Positions 20,879 to 30,408 of a DNA stretch of 64,000 nt are shown piece by piece; the first letter of the stretch is position 1, and the number at the start of each line of letters is the position of its first letter. A model generated the notes under the pieces. That model made no database searches. It was given only the letters and a program-made list of their open reading frames with translations, and was not told where the DNA came from. A program made the position numbers and the translations under genes. This stretch comes from Rutpela maculata (Eukaryota; Arthropoda; Insecta; Coleoptera; Cerambycidae): assembly GCA_936432065.2 (NCBI GenBank), contig OW386293.2, positions 42,193,923 to 42,257,922 on the forward strand, written 5' to 3'.

Positions 20879-23125
20879 CTAGGCCAAAGCATGCGACAGG
20901 GTTTCTTTTTTTACATTTGGAAACTGTGATTTATAATCATTTACAACTTGGAGTAAAAACTGTTTTTGGTCTTCATTTTTTGTTAAAATGTCATTATAGT
21001 CAGTAATAAGTTTGATTCCTCTCTCAGCGGCATCATTTACAACTTTAATTTTGTTTACAATATTGAAACATCGGGTATAACTTTCATTTTCCCTCCATGT
21101 TGTTGGATCATTTCCAAAAATTCCATAGAAAAACATAATTTTTGAAAAAACTGTTTAGTGTTCTCGCATATGAAGTCCTGAATTTCCTTGTTTTCAACGT
21201 TCTCTTTTAGTGGTAACTGAAATATCGTCATCAAAGAAAGATAAGCCAACATTTACTGAATTAAGGTACCACAAATGGTTCACTATTTTCCTACTTGCGG
21301 CTTGAGATATTTCTTTGTCAATATTTTGATAATGAATGAGTTCTTTACAAAAGTCTAAGTCATGAAGCGGTGCTTTACTAGGAAATGACGCTGTAAACCA
21401 GGCCTTTACATAAACCTTTACAATAAAGTGACATATATCTTCAATACCTATTTTTTCTTTTTTAGTTAGTTGGAACTGATCTTGGAAAAAAAATATTTTT
21501 AGACAGTAAATGGCTTTGGCCATCCAACGTGCATGATGAAATGACCCTGGTTGATAGAATGTCGTGTGAGTGGGCTTTTCTTCAACAAAAAGTTTAGAAA
21601 GCATTAAAAATTCTTTATAATCATCACGAGGCTGTTGCAAAGTTAAAGCTGCATGTAGAAACTTTACAATTTCGGCTTTAACTGGTTGTAAAATGTGTTT
21701 AATTTTTGATACCTGAAATCCAGTTTTTAGTTTATTTTGGTCTATTTTAGGCCAAAATTCCCTAAAACGTTTAAATAGTGGCACATTTGGACCATATGAG
21801 GAAGGCATTTTTGTGTCAAACACACTTCTCAAAACCATTTCAAAAATATGTCTACAAGGAAAATATAGAATATCTCTTTCTAATTTTTGTTGCAATAGTG
21901 TGGCTGCCCCATTTATATAACCCATATTTGATGCTGTTGTATCACAACACAAAGATATTACCTTTTCGTCCAAATTCCATTCACAAAGCACATCATAAAC
22001 TGCTTCAGTCTGTTTTCTTCCAGTTGAATTGGTCAAAGCTGGTACTCCAAGTAGTTCAATATCTCCACTAGTAACTAAGATAGCAGGTCTATCGATATTT
22101 CCCATTCCAGTGAGAGAAGGTAAAAGTTTTCCATCCCAATGGATGACTGGGGCCGGCAATTCAGAATTACCGAAGGCAGTTTTTAATATTTCAGCTCTTT
22201 CTTCGCGGATGCGTTGTCTAGAGCGCTGAAGTGTGGTTCTGCTGATGGACAAAGATGGTGGTGGTGTCATGTCCTAGTGCTTCTGCTACTGCCGTCAAAA
22301 TATGGACTCCATACCTGTCGCTTATTTTGCAAGCATCAAATGCAGCGGCTATTTTTGGTGTGATGATGTTACATGTTCCATACAATCTCCTCTTTTTTGG
22401 CTGTGACGGGCCAGGCTGGTCTTGTAACAACTCTTCTTGGGCTTCGATTATTTCATCTTAATTTTCGTTGGAGTCGGCTGAATTACTACTTGATGATGGA
22501 CAGGTGCCTGTTCCTCTAATCTAACTTTTTCTTGTTGACTTCGTTGCATTCGTTCGGATAATTTCTGTAATTTCTCCTCAGCTGATTTTTCTTGAGAAGC
22601 AAGTTGGTAATCAATACCATGCATAAATCCAGGACGTCCGTTTTTTCTTTGGTTAATTAAAAACTGCTTATCTTCATCTATTTTCATCAACTCCAATGCA
22701 TTTGCATGAGAAATGTCAAAGAGATCGTCCAATTTTTCAACGAAATTTTTTTCTTTACCTCCCGCACTGGCCCTTTTAGCCGATTTTTGTAAGTTCCTCC
22801 ACTCTGCATAAAGTTTATCTAGTTGTTTAACACAATGAAAATCCTGACGTGTCGGAATGCGAGCTTTATCCCAAAAAACTGACACCTCTTTTATTGTTAA
22901 TTTAGCACTTTCATGTACACTTAGCTTCACTTCACGAATGTTACAAAAGAGTACTTGTAATACTTGTCTATTAGACGACAATTTATTGCCAATGATTTGT
23001 GACGAATAGTGTCCAACTAAGTAAATGAAAATATCCTTTCGTAAGGATCTAACATCAGCCATCGTTAAATGTTTTTTCAAAAAGGAACGTATGCTAGAAC
23101 TTATAATGTCACCACTGTAAAACAC
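20879..23125 (-). pseudogene. Transposase of the TAGGGTG element, hAT-like, broken
   Basis: Starts at the ATG at 23125 or the in-frame one at 23062 (MADVRSLRKD). The first 225 codons contain a predicted coiled region (SAEEKLQKLSERMQRSQQEK). A frame change near 22500, a stop at 22458-22460, a frame change near 22255 and two more near 21225 and 21130 disrupt the rest. Recognisable parts are CCDTTASNMGYINGA, CRHIFEM, PGSFHHARWMAKAIY, and near the end VVNDAAERGIKLITDYN. I recognise this text as a multicopy, usually unnamed protein of invertebrate genomes. The CCDTTASN and CRH blocks recall hAT-type DDE transposases, but I cannot place it in a named superfamily. The terminal repeats around it support a transposase role. 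Confidence 0.65.
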
Positions 23126-23270
23126 AATTGCAAACTGACATAAAAACCTACCGTAGGTGCATTATATTTCCAAACTTCCAAAACAAATAATTTCTAGGAA
23201 ATAATTACGCCAATAAAACATTATGAGAAAAGAGGTAGATATTTGTATTTTAAGTAAAATTTAAGTGTAT

Positions 23271-23376
23271 TACCGTAATAAAATCTTATCTACAAATTTC
23301 TACCTGAATGCGGCACGAGTTACCGTAATAAAATCTTATCTACAAATTTCTACCTGAATGCGGCACGGGTTACCGT
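23271..23376. repeat. 50-bp tandem duplication
   Basis: Two copies of a 50-bp unit starting TACCGTAATAAAATCTTATC and ending CGGCACGAGT / CGGCACGGGT, differing by one base. They lie inside the right end of the transposon. Confidence 0.95.
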
Positions 23377-23495
23377 TCACCGAATTATCTGAAACTTTGA
23401 CATAAATTATTCCTAGTATATTAGTATATTTTCGTGGGGTGAGACTTAAAAAATACGCAAAAAAAATTCACCCCCTATAGAGATGGGTCACCCTA

Positions 23496-24696
23496 AATGT
23501 ATAAAATATTGAATACTGTTTCGCAATGAGCCAACCAAAATTTGCAGTAGTCCAATTGAAATGAATCTTATTACATAATACAGATATTGAGATCGTTGCA
23601 AGAATGAACAAACAACGATCAATATTCTGTTTTTGGTTGATTGGACTAGTTCCACAGTGCCACAAAAAAAAAACAAACAACGAAACCAACCGTATTTTCG
23701 ATTGAGCTTAGCTCAAAGCCAACTAATTAAAAAAAACTTATTTTCAGTCGACTTCAATTATCGATATTATGTAATAAAATTCGATTATCTGGGAGACTCG
23801 GTGAAATACTGTCTTATAATTTTTAGTGATCTCTTTTTTTTTAAGGAGGTTCAGCTTTTTATAAAACATTTTTCTTACTCTTGGAGTTACGGAGAATGAA
23901 ACTTTTAAGATTTATGTGTAATGTATGTTACAATAAATGACGATTTCGCGTCGATGACCACACCCAGATCCATTATCGAACAGATTTGACATTTATAAAT
24001 ATTTACACCTAGCATTATTGTATATTATGCATTTTATAAAAGTTTATATGTTATATTTATCATTGGTAATTCAAGACATTTATCTTGGTACGCGTGTTCA
24101 TTCGTGTACAATTAAGTAATCCATTTTCGGCTAATAGAAAGCTATATATGATACAAATATTTTACATTAAACACTGAAATATTTTAAAACGTTGCAGGTC
24201 GATAATGATCGTTTGTAATCTGTCATGCTGGTTAAAACGTTTATGCTAAGGAAGTAAACCATTTACGTATTTATACACCTACATACGCACAAATGTACTC
24301 ACGTACACATACATATACACTCGCAAAATGCATTTCGTCGCCAATTTTTCCCATTTTGTTAAAAAAAAAACTGGTGGGTTATGCGTAAAAATTAGGTCTT
24401 ATATCAGATCTTCTTTTGACACATATATATGTTTTTTATTTCAATAATTTCGTCTAAAAGTATTTTTTGTATTGTTTGTTTCGCTAATATCCTCGATCCC
24501 TGAAAATTAAAAGAATGCGTGTTTTTTGAATGATGTGCCAAACCCGGAGATTTTTTTATTGCTTTGTTCTACCTGATTGTACTGTATGTACGTGATTACA
24601 TTCAGTACTTTACAAAATATACGTGTAAATAATATTAGGCTATAGATTTTTGGGCATTCTCGTTCTTGCTTTGTAAAAAAGTGTTTTTTTAAGTGT
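23496..24696. other. No gene recognised
   Basis: AT-rich. ACATACGCACAAATGTACTC-type alternating purine-pyrimidine sequence lies near 24280-24320. No repeat or gene that I can support. Confidence 0.3.
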
Positions 24697-24849
24697 TTCC
24701 ACATTTTAAAAGTTACGAAAGCGTAGAAAGGCTACTGAAATATATATTTTTTAATTCCGAGGTTAATCTCTTGGAATTACGACTTTAATCTCGGAATGAA
24801 GAGGTTAAAGTCGGACTTATGATTTCATTTGAAAAAACGTTAGTATAGC

Positions 24850-25055
24850 GATGAAGCCACGCTCTCCCTCATTACCATCACCACTCCCTTCTCCACTACC
24901 AACGTGGCATATCGTTTTACTGGTTTTTGGGGTAGACGATTTTAAATATTATATTATTACAGTTCTATGAACTTTAATTTTCGCATAATGGAGTGCAAAT
25001 ATAGTATCAGTTTGGACTTGGACAGGAAATCTAGAAGTAGTGATTCCTTAGGCAG
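24850..25055 (+). mobile_element. Helitron-like unit, 5'-truncated
   Basis: Begins in the C-rich block (CACCACTCCCTTCTCCACTACC), continues with GGTTTTTGGGGTAGACGATT and ends AGAAGTAGTGATTCCTTAGG. This matches the 3' third of the copies at 6449 and 13539. Confidence 0.6.
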
Positions 25056-25091
25056 CTGTTCTTGAATACATCAATGATAATAATAGCTATT

Positions 25092-25222
25092 TATGTAACC
25101 AGTTACGTAAGACGTTATTTTGTGTAACGAGTGGAATTTGCAGGACGAGCGAAGGGAGATCCCGCAAAATAACACGAGTTACACAAGATTGTCTTTCGAA
25201 ACGTATTACATATATGATTTTT
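25092..25222. repeat. Foldback with CpG-bearing loop (1)
   Basis: TATGTAACCAGTTACG and TTGTGTAACGAGTGGAATTT pair with the complementary blocks up to 25222. The loop reads AGGACGAGCGAAGGGAGATC. Confidence 0.6.
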
Positions 25223-25689
25223 TCTAATTTTAAAAGTCTAAAAACATTTTAAACATAAATGAAACTGTATTTAAAGATCTTAAAAATTAAGTAATCATAG
25301 TTACCTTTGCTGTTATCACACATTATAATTTTAATGTCAAAATTGACAGACGTTATTTAGCCAAGTAACAATATTATTTGAAAACCTAATTTGATAACAT
25401 AAGGTAAATTATATTAATGAAAACGTTTTGTTAGCATATCTCGAAGGAAAGAGGAATTTAAAAGCTTCCACTTTATGGACTGAGTATTCCATTTTGCGTT
25501 GAATAAACATTGCTTCTTTTTCTTTTTGAGAGTTGTTTACTTTCCTAATTGATGACATAACGAACTTTTCTTCACCAGTTAAGTAAAATTTTACTTTTCA
25601 TAACTGGTTACATAAAGTAGGACGTTTTGACACTTAAGTCAGTTTTGAAAAGTGTCACTTTATGTCACTTTATGTGCCAAAATTAGAAA

Positions 25690-25825
25690 ATAGTTATTTA
25701 TGATACAAGTGTTAAAAGTGACATTTTATTTTGTGAGTGGGGAATATTGCGGAATGAGCGTAGTGAGTGTAGCAACCCCACGAACAAAATAAAATCACTT
25801 TTAACAAATGTATCATACAATATTT
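25690..25825. repeat. Foldback with CpG-bearing loop (2)
   Basis: Arms ATGATACAAGTGTTAAAAGT plus TTTATTTTGTGAGTGGGG pair with CCCCACGAACAAAATAAAAT and onward. The loop is GCGGAATGAGCGTAGTGAGT, of the same G/C-rich, GAGCG-containing kind as the foldback at 25092. Confidence 0.7.
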
Positions 25826-25851
25826 TTTGTAAAACTGTTAAAAAAAATGCC

Positions 25852-25932
25852 GTCTGTGGGGTTGAACTCCCGATCTACCGCTTACGTGTCGCACGCGTTG
25901 GCATTGAGCCACCCACCCGTTCGTTTCAATTA
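25852..25932 (-). other. tRNA-like segment, degenerate
   Basis: On the minus strand GGTGGCTCAATGCCAACGCG resembles an A box and D arm, CGTGCGACACG can form a small stem, and GGGAGTTCAACCCC resembles a T arm and B box. Acceptor pairing is poor, so I do not call a tRNA gene. Confidence 0.45.
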
Positions 25933-26055
25933 TATGTGACAATAAAGTGTAAAGATAAAGGGTAACTAAGTAAAACAATTGTAAATTGTTTAGTGTTTAT
26001 TAGTCACTACAATTGAAGCTGTCTTTAAATATCGTAAATTTTGTGGCTAAAAAAA

Positions 26056-26470
26056 ATGGATTTTGAAGAAAATACGGGAAATAAAAGTAATTTCATTATT
26101 CCACCAGATGTTAAAGAAGCCGCAGAGAGGGCAACTTTAGATCTGTTGTCCCAGAAATAGCGGCAACAATATGATATAAAAGACTTATCGAATGATGTAA
26201 AATGAAGAAAGTAGTAGACAAGTTCACTGAAAATATACTTTTGGCTTACTTCGAAGAAAAATCTTAGTTATGAAAGGCGTCAGCAGTGTGGTATAATTTC
26301 TCTATGATAAAAGCTAGTTTGCAAATCAAGAACAACGTGGATGTAAGCAAGTAGTACAAGCTAATAGCGTTTTTAAAACGAAAAAGTGTAGGATATCGAA
26401 AATATTTACTAGCGAACATATTAATACATTTTTGAATGAAGCTCCAGACATCAAATATCTAAATAAATAA
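26056..26470 (+). pseudogene. Tyrosine recombinase N-terminal relic (Crypton-like)
   Basis: From ATG 26056, MDFEENTGNKSNFIIPPDV is followed by KEAAERATLDLLSQK and a stop. Shifted frames then give ENILLAYFEEKS, YNFSMIKASLQIKNNVDV and KIFTSEHINTFLNEAPDIKY. This order matches, from memory, the N-terminal core-binding half of tyrosine recombinases of Crypton-like elements in animals. The catalytic half with the R-H-R-Y residues is absent. At least three frame changes or stops are present, so it cannot be active. Confidence 0.55.
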
Positions 26471-26728
26471 TTTATAACTATTTGAATAAATATATATTAT
26501 TTCTAAGTAATATATTTCTTCTAATTTTATCAATACAGCTTTCTATTATCTTGACAAGAATGCATATTACTATATGGTATATTTCATTTTTAACACTAGT
26601 GTTAAAAGTGTTTTCGACACTAGTGTTAAAAGTATTTTTAACATGTAACATTATAAAAGTCAATTTTTAGTTCACCTATCAGTGAATTAAAAATGTCATT
26701 TTTAATGACAGTTTTACAAAAAATAATT

Positions 26729-27449
26729 TATTTCTCTCGACTACACTATCGCTCTCAGCTTCATACTAACAAAATGGCACTGAAAATAAGTTTCTTTTCG
26801 GTATTTAGTTTCTGCTACCTTCTATGTAGAGAATCAAATTTTCTCTCTTAAGTTTTTTTTTTAATATCAAAATCCATATAAGGAAACATATTATCATTCC
26901 AATTAGTTTAACAATTCAAGAAAATTTATTTTGTTTTTATTGTTAATTTATTTCTTGAATCACTGTACCGTTGTTAATTCGTCTGTATATACGCCGTTAT
27001 TCAGATTTTTATTCAAGAGACTGTTTGGGAATGTACAGGGTGGTTTCGCGAACATTAAAACTCCATTTAACTTCATTATTTTTGGAGTTGCGTGTAAAAG
27101 TTTATAAATAAAAGTTGGAGTAGAAAATCACATGTATTTTCCAAAAATCTTGTCAGAAAAGCTGCTGAACATCTCATTTTGGAAATATAAGTTTTACTTG
27201 GGTTTTATGTAATTTACATCGTTGTATCATCTGAAAAAGCTTTTCAATGATATACAAAACATAATATTTATCTTATAAACTATTTGTCCTACTTATTCTA
27301 TATTTACAATCTATTAAACTAGCAAAATGAAAAAAAAGGATGTCATTTAAAATAAACAATACGTTAGTTCTGTCAAGGTAATTATCTGGTAATCTGGTAA
27401 TTAATTCCACTTTGTTTTAAATAAAATGGAAAATTTCAATGATTGATGT
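26729..27449. other. No gene recognised
   Basis: AT-rich. TACAGGGTGGTTTCGCGAAC at 27036 resembles a transposon end, like the one at 12651, but no matching partner was found. Confidence 0.3.
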
Positions 27450-27620
27450 ATAATGCGTCCCACTTTCCACGGCAACACCTTCGTAGCATTAGTCGTCCAA
27501 TTTGAACCAAATTTGGATCGGTATCTACTATGTCTTGAGTAAAATAAAATTTATTTCAGTCATTAACATGCATTTTTATTAAGAAAAACAGGAGAGATTT
27601 TTCGAGAAGTCATAATAGCC
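27450..27620 (+). mobile_element. Truncated copy of the 14221-15118 foldback family
   Basis: TGCGTCCCACTTTCCACGGC, CACCTTCGTAGC, TCAGTCATTAACATGCATTT and TTTTTCGAGAAGTCATAATA follow the same order as the first 200 bp of the element at 14221. The other arm is missing. Confidence 0.65.
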
Positions 27621-27987
27621 TTTTTTTCATCTTCATCTTTACACCGACGCATTTCAAACATTAGCCTCATGTTTCCAACTCTAATCCACGAACTCTGAGA
27701 TTAAAGTCGGAATTCCCATATTGAAGTCGAAATTTCTAGATTAAACTCGGAAAAAATATATGGCCCTTCTACGCCTTCGTAGAAACTTTTTTATTTCATT
27801 ACTTCGTAACTTCATCAGTTTTTCTGTATTCTTTTTTAGTATATAGGGCATTTTATAATATAACTTGCTGTAACTTAACTGTGTTTTTCTACTAGTGGTT
27901 TATACTAGCGATTTTTTGATTGTCATTTTAATATCGAACTAGTAACGGAAGGCGACACTTTAAGCATTAGTACTAAAGTAAAACCGC

Positions 27988-28673
27988 TGCCCAAGGAATC
28001 ACTACTTCCACATCCGGATTTTCTATCCAAGTCACACAACGAAAAAATTTTGTATCTGGAAATAATTGTTTATGCAACTTTAATAATATAACATTTGAAA
28101 TCCTCTACCCCAAAAATCCATAAAATGATACCCCACATCGGTAGTGGGGTGCGGGTGGTGACGGGGGGTGGGAGCGGGGCGGTGGATAAAGTAAAAAATA
28201 TTTTGAGGTTTCTACACACACTAAATCACATTTTTTTTTCATCCCCTTTAATAATGGGGTGGGGGTGGTAATGGGGGTGGCTAATGCCAAAATTTTTTTT
28301 GAGACCTTAGCTTCTCTTGTCTATACTAAATATCAATTTTATGAACTCTTCTGCTTGATTTACCTATTTACTCCAAATTTACCCCAATTTACCCCCAACC
28401 CTTCGACGGAACAAGATGAAAATATAATCCAGTTCTAGATCTCGTTAAAGTACATATGTGTACCAAATTTTAAGTCAATATCTCAAACGGTTTCAGAGTA
28501 AACGTGCGCACAAAAAAGTTACAGACCGACAGACCGACAGATAAACGGAAATTTTTTTTCGCTCAAACTTGAAATCTCGACGTTTCATGACATTCTAAGC
28601 CTATTTGAACAATAAAAACTTTTAAAAATTTTTTTGTCGTTAGGTACTATACTTCCACTGGATGTGGAAGTAA
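27988..28673 (-). mobile_element. Helitron-like (HINE type) single unit, reversed
   Basis: Reverse orientation of the unit at 13539. It starts AAGGAATCACTACTTCCACA, passes through the G-rich complement of the C-rich blocks and CAGACCGACAGACCGACAG, and ends at CTTCCACTGGATGTGGAAG. Confidence 0.6.
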
Positions 28674-29099
28674 AAAATAATGAAAATTATGAAAGTAGTC
28701 GCCTGTCTACATACGGGTAATTAGAAATTACGTTATTTTGAATGTTTATTAATGAGTATAAGCTGAATATCTTTTACAAAATGGTTGTAAAAAAAATTCT
28801 GTAAGTAGCACGTTGAAAAGAATAATGTTTTAAGCATTTAGCGCGTTGTCTGTCTGATTTTTCAAAATTTTCCAAAGAAGTTTGAATTTTCATGAAAAAT
28901 TTTGAAAAATTAGAAACAAAAATCGAAAATCTGGCTTGACCGATCGATGGGCAATTAAAAAACAAAGATTTCAAAAAAAAATTCCGATTGCTTAAGTATT
29001 AAAATACGCAGTGGTGACGAAGTGACTTTTTTTTTCAAATCGGTCTGCAGGTCATATTACTTAAGCAATCGAAAAGTATATACTCTAATTGTTACAAAT
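28674..29099. other. Short palindrome, otherwise nothing seen
   Basis: CGATTGCTTAAGTAT at 28984 pairs with ATTACTTAAGCAATCG ending at 29072 around a T-rich loop. This may be a small insertion in the downstream transposase relic. Confidence 0.4.
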
Positions 29100-29790
29100 C
29101 CCGGTTCGCCTAACTGGTCTATTTGAAATTCAATTTGCCTTTGCTTCGCAGTATTATCTTGCATATAGGAGGGTCCGAGGGTGCTAATTTTACCTGAAAA
29201 ATACCATACGTATTATTCTTTCAACTTTCACTCTAGCTTGTACAACATTTGGTTCTTGTGCTTCTAGCAACATTTCGTCTGCTAACTCCACAATTGCATC
29301 ATTCATTACAATGGGTCCAAAATATTTATTAATACTAGCACCGGCAACGTCAAGAAAGTCACCAATATTGCTAATATGAGAAGTACCAATCGCACCTTCA
29401 GAAAACTTAAAAATGGATTTTAAATAACCATTACGACTTTCTACGATCCATCATGTTTTTGTAACAATACGAGAGTCACTTGCTTCTGTGGTTGTTAACT
29501 GTCTTTGGCCTTGTGCTAAAAGTGCAAGAATTTTAAAGTTAATCAATATTTTTTGAAGAGTTGGAGTTGCATCTCGATATCCACGGTTAATAATGAAAAT
29601 ATTGCCTTCATGAAACCAACCACGCATGCCATCCACATCGTTAGTAAATTCATTTACAAGAATGTTTTCGTCATTATTTGTAACGTTGAAAAAATAAGGA
29701 TCCTGTATATCGAGAATGTATCCATCTGGAGCTACAAGCATTGAAGGTTTTATTAAATGTCTATATTTATGCACGCAATAAGATTATATC
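29100..29790 (-). pseudogene. ISL2EU/Harbinger-like DDE transposase, C-terminal part
   Basis: Reading down from about 29790: VHKYRHLIKPSMLVAPDGY, ILDIQDPYFFNVTNNDENIL, DVDGMRGWFHEGNIFIINRG, then TTTEASDSRIVTKT and an in-frame TGA at about 29452. It continues as WIVESRNGYLKSIFKFSEG and SNIGDFLDVAGASINKYFGP to about 29210. A possible last exon (KISTLGPSYMQDN) follows a TTTTTCAG acceptor. DG, NND and DRG-type positions fit a DDE catalytic core. From memory this is the ISL2EU (Harbinger-related) transposase type. The N-terminal portion lies at 32890-33200 beyond the piggyBac insertion. Confidence 0.6.
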
Positions 29791-30408
29791 AAATCTATAA
29801 AACAAAAACTTTTCTCTGTGTATAAATAGGTACAATCATTATAAACAATTACGCATGGATTATCTGTATTTGCATTATATAATTTATTTATGAATGCCTT
29901 TCTATACTATATTAATTTCTTAGCAACCTCTTGTTGCCGTATGGGTCAAACAAGGAACGTACTCTTTTTTACCTGCCCACAACTAGGTAAATTAGATTTG
30001 AAGACTCTGGGGCCTGATAACCTACTATTCCAGCTTAGAAACATTTCGTTTAATCTATTAAAGACGCAGGTGTGGTCATCTATGAGCAGCTAGCATGAAC
30101 TACGCAGTCAATGGCTGCTAATTGTGACAGTTTATTTTGTGCATGTGTTTAGCTTACCAAAAAACCTATAAAAGTAAGTAATAATCTTGTTCAAAAATAC
30201 TTACGTAGTTTTTATTTGTTTGTTGTGCTTCAGTAATATGTTCAGCAGCATAAATGTTTATTTTTGTGCTGATAATATGAAAAAATCACTTTGTTCCTAA
30301 TATGGAACATTCATCCACGCTGGAAAGTTATTTTGTTCCTGATTAGGAACACTAGGCATTTATATTTATTAAACAACTCTTGATTTTCCTAGGGCTTACA
30401 TTGAGATA
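29791..30408. promoter_or_regulatory. Upstream segment of the piggyBac relic, paired palindromes
   Basis: Contains GTTCCTAATATGGAAC (about 30293) and GTTCCTGATTAGGAAC (about 30336), two near-perfect palindromes 45 bp apart. TTGCCGTATGGGTCAAAC at 29936 recurs as TTGCCTACTGGGTCAAAC at 32738 on the other side of the transposase. These could be transposase-binding or terminal sequences. I could not define TTAA-bounded ends. Confidence 0.4.

Larger units (their letters stand above)
20427..23495 (-). mobile_element. 3.1-kb DNA transposon with TAGGGTG termini
   Basis: The left end is TAGGGTGGCCCATCT at 20427. The right end is the complement of TAGGGTGACCCATCT, ending at 23495. Both continue into CACCCC-containing subterminal sequence (20467-20475 and 23434-23480). 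Flanks TATGTAT and AATGTAT may be a decayed duplication of 7 or 8 bp. The transposase relic 20879-23125 fills the interior, so this looks like a once-autonomous element. Superfamily not determined. Confidence 0.72.
25819..26728. mobile_element. TIR-like element carrying tRNA-like and recombinase relics
   Basis: ATATTTTTTGTAAAACTGTT at about 25820 is the inverted counterpart of ACAGTTTTACAAAAAATAAT ending near 26728. The right end also holds two CACTAGTGTTAAAAGT repeats at about 26590-26640. Inside are a tRNA-like segment (25852-25932, minus) and a recombinase relic (26056-26470, plus). Confidence 0.5.
24697..27830. repeat. Divergent inverted pair flanking a 3-kb cluster of relics
   Basis: 24710-24800 (AAGTTACGAAAGCGTAGAAA, ATATATATTTTTT, CCGAGGTTAATCTC) matches in inverted orientation 27690-27820 (complement of GAAGGCGTAGAAGGGCC, ATATATTTTTTCCGAG, TTTAATCTAGA). 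GACTTTAATCTC-type strings repeat within each arm. The pair may be the ends of one old element or two copies of a shorter repeat. Confidence 0.45.

Noticed and set aside
25852..25932. tRNA gene call
   Set aside because: A and B boxes are present, but acceptor and T stems do not pair well; called tRNA-like only.
28105..28290. Pro-rich open frame on the minus strand
   Set aside because: Lies within the C-rich block of a Helitron-like unit; composition explains it.
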